Source: Diphasiastrum complanatum
Lineage: Eukaryota; Streptophyta; Lycopodiopsida; Lycopodiales; Lycopodiaceae
Assembly (NCBI GenBank): GCA_029204225.1
Contig: MU831845.1
Coordinates: forward strand, 36,755 to 100,754
Length of the DNA stretch: 64,000 nt
Reading direction: 5' to 3'
This document shows positions 56,905 through 64,000 of the stretch, one piece after another (position 1 is the stretch's first letter; each line of letters starts with the position of its first letter). Both the position numbers and the translations under genes were made by a program. The notes beneath the pieces are model-generated. The model was given only the letters and a program-made list of their open reading frames with translations, was not told the origin of the DNA and searched no databases.

Positions 56905-58660
56905 GAATCTACAATAGAGTTAACCTCAGCTCTTCAACTAGTTTTAGAATAGACTTTGAGAATACTCCAAGTGAAGTCCTATGCTTCATAAACAAGTCTA
57001 TTCCCAATGCTTTGGTGAAGATATCAGCTACACCTTCCCTTGAGGAAACATGTTGAAGCTCCACCTCCTTTGCCATGACTTGCTCCCTCACAAAGTGATA
57101 TGCCACCTTAATATGCTTGCTCCTAGCATGAAATATAGGATTACTTGCCAACTTCTGGGCTAATAGGTTGTCAAAAAAGATGATTGGGCTCTCTAAAAAA
57201 TCAAGCAAGTGAAGATCCTTGATCATCCTCTTGATCCATACCATCTCTTTTGTGCAATGAGTAAGCGCTTTGTACTTGGCCTCATTAGATGACAATGAGA
57301 TACTGGCTTGTTTCTTTGACATCCATGATATAGCTCCATCACCTAAGAAAATAAAATCCGCACTTTATACTCACCACCATTGTCACTCCATAAGCACTTG
57401 ATCTTTGTGGAAAATTGGTTCTCCCTGTGAAAGTACTATACTTTAGGACCATAAATGGATCTACAAAATATCCACAAGAGTGATTGGATGCTTGCTTGAC
57501 AATCTATCAAAAAACTAGTCATCAAAAAGTTGATCTAGATTGGCAATTTGACAAACAACAAGCATTAACAATCAAAAGCATTGATCAACATTGAAATCCG
57601 AGCCCACACGTGTGTACTATAGGCTTTAGTACAGCCTTCAACCTGAGAAACAAGTAGAAATTGATTTGGTTTCATTTGGATCACAAAAACTCAATGTACA
57701 TAGTGAACTAGCTTGAGATTGCCAATGAGCTCCAAAAATTTTCTATCTTCTCACTATGGAGAGAGGGAATACATAGCAAATTCGACTTCCTTCTTGAAGT
57801 TAGGTGGATTTCCAGCATGTAATAAGGAAGTTAACTCACTCTCCTTGATCTAAAATGAAACCCTAGTCTATTTCCTAGAGTTATGCTTGGTAGGTAGCTA
57901 GTTGGTCAAATTTTCACCTAGGTGTAGGTCCTATGAAGTAGGGATGGCCAGCAAATAGACATGACCAACTCTCTTGACTTGACCTAACCTACATTAGGAT
58001 GGGTTTCCCATGTGGCATCATGGCCTCACATGTGTGGGACCCATTTGTGTACACAATTTACACTATTCTACATGGTTTTTGATCAAGCTAGATTTGGCAA
58101 TTTTTGACAATTCTTCACACTCCCTTGAATTATTGAACTTCACAAAGACATCATACACTTCATCTTTGCGCTTTAGTAGATAGATCCAACAAAATATACT
58201 AAAATCATCAATGAAAGTTACATACATCTTAGCTCCATATTGCTGATTGTAGTAATTTTATGAATATCTGAATGTACAGAAAAGGCTTTGTAGATCTAGA
58301 TGTAGATCTAGTATAAGGTAGTCTATGTGACATTGACAAAGCACAAGACTCGCAAACATGATGCAAGATGCTATTTAAGGAACTTGGAAGTCCAATCACA
58401 ACTTGCTTCCTAGCCATTACCTCACATTACTTGAAATTGAGTTGCCCCATCCTTTTATGCCAAACCTCTTGAATAGATATTTGCTCTCTTGCAACACATG
58501 CATCCAACTTGGTTAGCAATAACACAAGCATCTATTTTGAACAATTTCCTTGTCTTTTACCTTTTGCAATCAAGATATCCTTCCTTTTGATTATACAAGC
58601 ACCTCCATCAAACTCCACTTTAAGATCTTTACTTAGCAATTGACTCAAACAGAAGGATCA
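56905..58660 (-). pseudogene. Element K: Ty1/copia relic with pol deletion and solo LTR
   Basis: Right to left: a GAG-pre-integrase region (ACIIKRKDILIAKGKRQG, VWHKRMGQLNFK, VCESCALSMSHRLPYTRSTS), then the integrase start (YVTFIDDFS, YDVFVKFNNSR). It is interrupted by the solo LTR and continues ENQFSTKIKCLWSDNGGEYK. Near 57360 it jumps directly to RNase H (LGDGAISWMSKKQASISLSS, SKHIKVAYHFVREQVMAKEV, VADIFTKALGIDLF), so the rest of integrase and all of RT are deleted. It is the same subfamily as the relic at 1393-3270. No LTRs of its own are seen. Confidence 0.88.
57426..58119 (-). repeat. Solo LTR of the J family
   Basis: 694 bp, plus-strand edges tgtgaaagtac and ttcttcaca, with a perfect CTCCC duplication on both sides (57421-57425, 58120-58124). 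No internal element sequence. Taking it out restores NSRENQF in the integrase of element K. CACACGTGTG is at 57605. Solo LTRs arise by recombination between the two LTRs of one element. Confidence 0.93.
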
Positions 58661-59496
58661 CTATAAGCCAACAATCTTATCTAATTAATGTACTTTGCAG
58701 ATACGGCATGGAGGATTGCAAACCCATAGATACTCCTATAGATCCAGGATGCAAGCTATCCAAAGACATGTGCCCCAGAACGAAGACAGATCAGCAAGAA
58801 ATGTGCAAATACCCCTATTAGTCAATCATAGGTTCTATCATGTACTCTATGATCTGCACACGACCTGATATTGCATATGTTGTAAGCACATTGTCGCAAT
58901 TCATGTCCAATCCAGGCCTACAACACTGGAAAGCCCTACAAAGAGCTCTAAAGTACATTCAAGCCTCAAAGCACTATGCCTTGAGTTACAACAGAAATAT
59001 AGAAGCTGCACTCTCATTAATTACCTATTCTGATTTAGACTGGGCAGGAGATCCACCTGTGGCTACATTTGTTTTCTTGCAGGATGACCCATCTCATGGA
59101 ACAGCAGAAAGCAGAAATGCATTTCTTTGTCTTCTACAGAATCAGAATATGTTGTAGCTACATCAACAATGAAGGAGATTTTATGGCTTAGAAGACTACT
59201 ACAGGATCTGAGATTCCCACAAATTGGTCCAACTATACTCCAGTGCGACAATTAGAGCTGCATAGCTCTATCTCTGAACCCACGAACCCATAATAGAACT
59301 AAGCATATAGAAGTTCAATATCATTTTCATAGAAAGAAAGTTCAGAGTAAAGATGTTGTACTAAGTTACTATCATACAGACAGTATGTTAGCTGATATCT
59401 TGACAAAGCCATTGTCTATAGATAAACTTTCTACTTTAGTAGATATGATAAATCTCAATTGCAATTTAGATTCGTAGCAGTTAGCTCAAGGGGGAG
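58661..59496 (+). pseudogene. Element L: end of RT, RNase H and polypurine tract
   Basis: Reads YGMEDCKPIDTPIDPGCKL, IGSIMYSMICTRPDIAYVVS, WKALQRALKYIQASKHYALS and YSDLDWAGD. After a frameshift it continues VATSTMKEILWLRRLLQDLR, TKHIEVQYHFHRKKV and MLADILTKPLSIDKLSTLVD. The tail ends in caagggggag next to the LTR. Gag to RT is missing. It abuts element K on the left at about 58660-58690, with no visible LTR there. Confidence 0.88.
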
Positions 59497-60734
59497 TGTT
59501 GGAATTTCTAACTCCTACTCATTCCAACAGCCCTTCTTCCTTCTCTGATTTTTACTCTCTCACATGCAACCTGTAGAAAATGAACTATTTCTTAACAATC
59601 TGCATATTTGAACTAATTGTCACTATAGTCTACATATTTACTCAGGATTTTCCACAAGCGAAAAACCCGACACCTAACATTGTCACTATTTTTTAGCTTC
59701 CTAAGGAACTAAGTGTTTAGCGACACTTATCTAAGTTGTTTTTGGGCCATTTTGGCACTTCCAGAAAAGCGACACTTTTTGCAAAAAATGCGACACTACA
59801 TTTTTACATGCAGGTTTTGACAGGCGACAATTAGCAAAATGCAACACTGCATTTTACATGCAATTTCTGACAAGCAGCAATTAGGGCAAAATGCGACACT
59901 GCATTTTTACACGCAGTTTATGACAAACGAAAAATGCAACACTTGCCTCTAAAGTTGTGAAGGTGTCCTAAAAATGTCAAAGGTGCCCTACAAATGTCGA
60001 AGGTGTTCTATACTAAAGGCAAAGGCCAAAAAGCGAAGGACTATCGTGTCATCCATCTACGGATTTATAAGGGATTCCAAATAGCAGATCATAACGTCTT
60101 CACACTCCAACAACATTTAGCAACTGTTAACTATCTTGTAAATGTAAACTTAGAATAATACAAGATCTTCCAGTTGCTATAAATGTAAATGAGCGATTGA
60201 AGATATCATGATCAGTTTCAGAAGTAATCAGAGATACAACGACCAGAACAGGTCTTTCAGCAGCTGACTCCTTAGAGTTAGTGATTATAAAGAGAGATAG
60301 AAATATTCAGAATGTTAGCAGTTGTATTGAATCTGTAAGTAGAATCACGTGATTGTATTGTGATCTGGTCATTGTTACTACAACTTCATTATACAGATTT
60401 GCTATTGTTCTACATCCTTTTGCATTCTTGTTGAATAATAACTCTCACTCCTCTTACAGAAACACGATTATCAAAGAATTATATGGCTGTCTTTGATGCC
60501 TAAATTGATTTTACATTCTCTTCATATCAGGTTATCAGTATTAGAGGATTGCATGGCTGTCTCAGATGCCTAATCGTTTCTGCAATCTCTCTTTCACGGT
60601 AGTCTAAGACTCCTACACTGATAAGTTGATTCACCATAAAAGAACAGCTCGTAAACTCCATTCTCTAAGTAATCCATGATCCTGCTACTAAGAATTTGTG
60701 TTTCATCAGTTGACATCAATCCAAAACATCAACA
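59497..60734 (+). repeat. Long LTR of element L with internal tandem repeat
   Basis: Begins tgttggaatttctaac after a polypurine tract and ends ...aaaacatcaaca, followed four bases later by a primer site, so it is about 1.24 kb. It contains a roughly 50-bp tandem array (59785-59945) built on aaaatgcgacactgca and acatgcag/tgacaagcg motifs. The same motifs are in family C LTRs at 5648-6016 and 61297-61702. Confidence 0.75.
59785..59945 (+). repeat. About 3.5 copies of a 43-52-bp tandem repeat in the L LTR
   Basis: Copies start near 59785, 59835, 59887 and 59930 with aaaatgcgacac or aaaatgcaacac, each followed by a ttttacatgca-like block. Unit length varies. Confidence 0.75.
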
Positions 60735-60738
60735 GATG

Positions 60739-60750
60739 TGGTATCAGAGC
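60739..60750 (+). promoter_or_regulatory. Primer binding site after the L LTR
   Basis: A perfect tggtatcagagc. The same LTR has a polypurine tract on its left, so it is flanked as both a 3' and a 5' LTR. Confidence 0.8.
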
Positions 60751-61296
60751 TGATAATTCTACATTCATCGCATCCCACACAGTGGTATCATTCCCCCCTA
60801 AAATGTAGAAGCTTGTATAAAGATCTCGGACCTTCATAAGGAGGTAGCAGACCTTAAAGAATAGCTCAAAGACCAGAAGCTTGTTGTAGACATCCATAGA
60901 CAGGACGTTGCTGACATGCAACCTAAGGCAAAGCGATAAAAAAGAAATCAGTCAAAGCTATGTGCAAAACGTTTTCAAAAAAAATTTGAACAATTTTGGA
61001 AGTGGAGTCCCTGCCATTTTAACATCGAATTGCAATGGCATGTCGATTATTTGATGCTACTAGGCTCAGTAGGCAGGGCATTCAAGGACTGGCAGGCAAT
61101 AGGAGAAAAAAAAGATTTCCTTTGGTTATGGGACCACCTTAGCATAGAGCAAAAGGGATGTCTATGTTGGGCCATAATCCATGCCATTCGGGTCAGTTGA
61201 ACTGTATATAGGCTCAACATTTATGTATGCTCTAGAGTATATATGGATAAAAGAGTAACAAAGTGGATGTGCTGTCTGTGGGAGATCGTGGGTGGC
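60751..61296 (+). other. DNA between L primer site and G LTR; unrecognised coding-like stretch
   Basis: About 60955-61200 reads FQKKFEQFWKWSPCHFN and LQWHVDYLMLLGSVGRAFKD then WQAIGEKKDFLWLWDHLSIE in one frame, Trp-rich and open for some 75 codons. It could be a gag N-terminus of an unfamiliar element or a host exon. No known motif. Confidence 0.3.
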
Positions 61297-61702
61297 TGAT
61301 ATCGTTGTCAAATCTCATTGCACAGTGCATGGGATGAGCGTGAGAAGGCCGCAACATCAACCTTCGCTGAAATGAACGTTGATGAAAATGCGAAAAATGC
61401 GACACTTTGACAAATGCCTTAAAATTTGATTTACAAGGTACCTTCGCTTTTCCATTAGGGCACCTTCGACATTTGTAGGGCAGCGTCGTCTTTTTCGCCT
61501 GTCACAAATCATGTGTAAAAATACAGTGTCACCTTTTTCGCCTGTGGAAATTTACTTGTATTTATGCAAACAGTCACGTTTTTCGCTTGTCTTATTTTAC
61601 ATGTAAATATGCAGACTGTGCGTCAACACAAGTAAAATACGGCAGCATGAATGGAGGCAAATTAAAATAGGATCTAGGAGAGTAGAAGAGATAAATCCAA
61701 CA
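61297..61702 (-). repeat. 3' LTR of element G (family C)
   Basis: Inner edge ...ataaatccaaca (minus TGTTGGATTTATC), followed by a C run at 61703-61709 that is the polypurine tract on minus. It matches 5648-6016. The outer edge is unclear. Confidence 0.75.
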
Positions 61703-61709
61703 CCCCCCC

Positions 61710-62700
61710 TTAATCTGGATTCATGAATGCCTTGATCTTTAGACTAAACTTGTTGTGTGCATTAACACTTAATGCCTTTGTGAATATATCTGCAACCATG
61801 TCATGCGTTCTACAGTATGTTAAGCTTACCTCCTTGTTGAGAACCTTGTCTCTGATGTAGTGATATCTGGTTTCAATGTGCTTACTCCTAGAGTGAAATC
61901 AACGGTTGGCCGATAAGGCAATAGCACTCTAATTATCACTAAATAAAACTGTAGGGTTGTACTGATAGAAGCTAATATTTGACAGTAAATTTCTCAACCA
62001 AAATGCTTCCTTAATAGATTGAGAAGCGGCTATGTATTCTGCTTCTGTAGAGGTTTGCTTATGACTGTTCCATGAGATAGAACCACCGTTGAAGAAGAAT
62101 GTAAATCCAGATGTGGACTTACAATTGTCTACATCTCCTCCCCAGCTTGCATCAGAATATCCACTGAGCTAATGAAGATTGTCATTGCTGACATCTCCAA
62201 AGTAGATGCACTGGTCCATGGTAGCTCGAATACACCTCATGACTCTTATGAGAGCCTTCCAATGGGTAATGCCAGGATTAGCCATATATTGGCTGAGTGA
62301 CCTTACAACAAAAGAGAAGTCAGGTCTTGTACATACCATTGCGTACATGAGATATCCAAGTATCAATCGATAAGGATACTCTCTCATTTGCTCCTCTTCA
62401 TGCTGGTCTGGGAACATTGGTCCTTTGACAAACGCAGGCCTAGATCCATCGGTGAGTGAGCTAACTTACAATTCATTAGATTGTATCTGTTAAGAACATT
62501 GTAAAAATACTTTTGTTGAGTGATATATATTAGTCGTCTCACTCTGTCTCTATGGATCTGAATGCCTAGACAGAAGTGAGCTTCGTCCAGATCAATCATG
62601 TCGAACTCAGAAAATAGCATATGTTTAGAATCCTTGACCAAATTGGTATTGTTGCTGAAAAGCAACGTATCATCCACGTATAAGGTGATGATAATGAAGA
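61710..62700 (-). pseudogene. Element G reverse transcriptase C-terminus and RNase H
   Basis: QFFIIITLYVDDTLLFSNNT carries the catalytic YVDD. It is followed by FDMIDLDEAHFCLGIQIHRD, RLIYITQQKY and LAHSPMDLGLRLSKD. RNase H follows in another frame: YRLILGYLMYAMVCTRPDFS, MANPGITHWKAL and CIYFGDVSNDNLH. It then degrades toward 61710, with ADILT-like traces (near 61790). The RT starts at a deletion junction near 62700. Confidence 0.85.
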
Positions 62701-63290
62701 ATTGATTGATGAACCACTCTTGGGACTTGTTGCTGGGTAGCAGCAACGTCTTCGTCTGATCTGCTATCAAATAGTGGGTCGACAATGGACATGCCTGAGC
62801 CCAAAGCTTTGATTGTCGTGTCAATGGCAAGTGATGAAGGTTCTCCTGAAACAATATTTTTGCCTTTGATGTCGATGAACTGATCCTCAATAAAGATAGT
62901 ATCCCAGCTGTACAAGACTTGTTGGGTATCAGGATCATATAGTTTGTATGTGTTATCAGATGAAGTATATCCAATGAGGATGGTCTTGAGAACTTGGAAG
63001 TCTAATTTCTTCCTTGTCTCTTTCAGGATCTACGCGTAGGCAATGCATCCAAACACTCTTAGGTTCTTCACAGAAGGCTTAGAGGCGTCCACACCTCATG
63101 GGGTGTTTTGTATGAGAGCGCCTTGGTTGAACATCTGTTCTGGACATAAGCTGCACTAGAGATAGCTTCGGCCCAGAAGCTCTTGGGCAACGATGCATGC
63201 GCTAGCATACGTTTGGCTGATTCAACCAAGGTACGGTTCTTCCTCTCGACTAAGACATTAGACTGAGGACTGTAAGGAGTGATGAATTGC
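62701..63290 (-). pseudogene. Element G integrase C-terminus and linker
   Basis: Includes traces of AKRMLAHASLPKSFWAEAIS and the NLRVFGCIAYA-like end. It then has SSDNTYKLYDPDTQQVL YSWDTIFIEDQFIDIKGKN and the acidic linker SRSDEDVAATQQQVPRVV, which joins the RT half out of frame. Confidence 0.75.
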
Positions 63291-63900
63291 TACTCAATGC
63301 CTTGGCTTTGGCAGTACTCCTTAAACTCAGTAGAGATGTATTCTCCACAATTGTCTGACGTTAAGGCCTTGATCATCCTTCCAGTCTCTTTTTCTGCACG
63401 ATCCTTGAAGATTCTGAAGCAATTGAAAGCTTCTGATTTCTTCTTGATAAAGTACACCATAGTCCTTCTAGAGAATTCATCAATACAAGTTATAAAATAC
63501 TTTGCATTCTTCAACGAAGGATGTTTCATCGGGCCACAAATGTTTGAATGTACAATGTCTAACAATCCTCTAGTAGTATGTTGATGGCTTGATCTAAATT
63601 GTTTCCTAGTCTGTTTGCCAACTAGATAGTCTTGACAGACAGATAACTCAACTTCTCTCTAGGATCAAGAACAATAGAATGTCGAGACATTTTTTGTACA
63701 GCAGCATGATTCAAGTGACCAAGTCTATAATGCCAAAGTAAACTTTTATTTTCTTGAATAGAAGTACTGAGCGCCTGACTAGAGGCAGAAAAACAATGAC
63801 TTAATCTATACAAGTATCCATGCCTCTTTCCGAGTGCTAGGATCTCTGTCCTATCAACTACTTTGCACTGATCACATTCAAATTCTACTCTATGTCCTAG
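63290..63900 (-). pseudogene. Element G GAG-pre-integrase and integrase core
   Basis: MYRLSHCFSASSQALSTS and LLWHYRLGHLNHAAVQKMSR (63813-63622) show the HHCC start. VHSNICGPM, FITCIDEFSRRTMVYF and TSDNCGEYISTEFKEYC (63565-63290) show the integrase core with DNGGEY changed to DNCGEY and the first Asp (HSDI) changed to HSNI, so the catalytic site is lost. Confidence 0.85.
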
Positions 63901-64000
63901 ATCTGTGATTATGCTTATAGAGAGTGTTACTTATTAAATGTCTGTTGACAACCAGATTAACACACGACTCCATTCCATTCGAATTAAGTTAGGATTGTAC

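Larger units (their letters stand above)
61703..64000 (-). mobile_element. Element G: Ty1/copia, continues beyond the window
   Basis: Right to left: GAG-pre-integrase (63813-63622), integrase (63565-63290), linker (62915-62710), RT C-terminal half (62700-62384), RNase H (62417-61710) and 3' LTR. The primer site, gag and 5' LTR would be to the right. RT's N-terminal half is deleted, as in element B. Confidence 0.88.

Overview
The window is plant nuclear DNA made almost entirely of LTR retrotransposons. The LTR elements use the plant initiator-tRNA-Met primer site (TGGTATCAGAGC), have TG...CA long terminal repeats and make 5-bp target duplications. Most are Ty1/copia with the order gag CCHC, protease DSGA, GAG-pre-integrase, integrase DD35E, reverse transcriptase YVDD, RNase H. 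A few Ty3/gypsy relics are mixed in. The nested, mostly decayed structure suggests a land plant with a large genome. I cannot name the species. I found no rRNA, tRNA, CRISPR or bacterial-type features.

Layout. 1-4654: a possible small minus-strand gene (303-962), a 5'-truncated copia relic (1393-3270), anonymous DNA, and the first exon-like part of an unrecognised coiled-coil gene (4348-4654). 4655-17520: a 12.9-kb unit with three nearly identical LTRs and one target duplication (ACAAT), sitting inside that gene. Between LTR1 and LTR2 it carries 5.8 kb of older genomic DNA, including a minus-strand copia LTR and gag relic, a gypsy protease/RT relic, a copia LTR relic and a GC-richer patch. 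Between LTR2 and LTR3 lies a nearly intact copia gag-pol. 17521-18641: the rest of the interrupted gene. 18642-22515: AT-rich DNA with a long GA microsatellite and a 28-base G run.

22516-48000: back-to-back and nested copia elements. Element D (minus, 22516-27960) abuts element E (plus, 27961-35679). E is itself split by element B (minus, 28405-33953, target duplication CAATC). Then come F (minus, 35680 to about 40.3 kb), I (minus LTR and 5' end, 41345-42858), J (plus, 42936-45651) and M (minus, 45660 to about 48 kb). M has an unbroken but domain-depleted 319-codon frame. 48.0-56.9 kb is older: gypsy relics, a 232-bp tandem duplication, copia relic H and a long gene-free AT-rich stretch. 56.9-64 kb holds K (minus, with an inserted solo LTR flanked by CTCCC), L (plus 3' end plus an LTR that is followed by a primer site), and G (minus, running off the right edge).

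The element genes together make a retrotransposition cycle: LTR promoter, Gag particle, protease, tRNA-primed reverse transcription, integration. Only the copy at 11.1-17.5 kb is close to intact, and even it has a frameshift and a 3' deletion in RNase H. The most interesting results are the three-LTR transducing unit, the exact gene interruption it caused, a palindrome (CACACGTGTG) shared by LTRs of several families, and repeated loss of the same part of pol in different elements.
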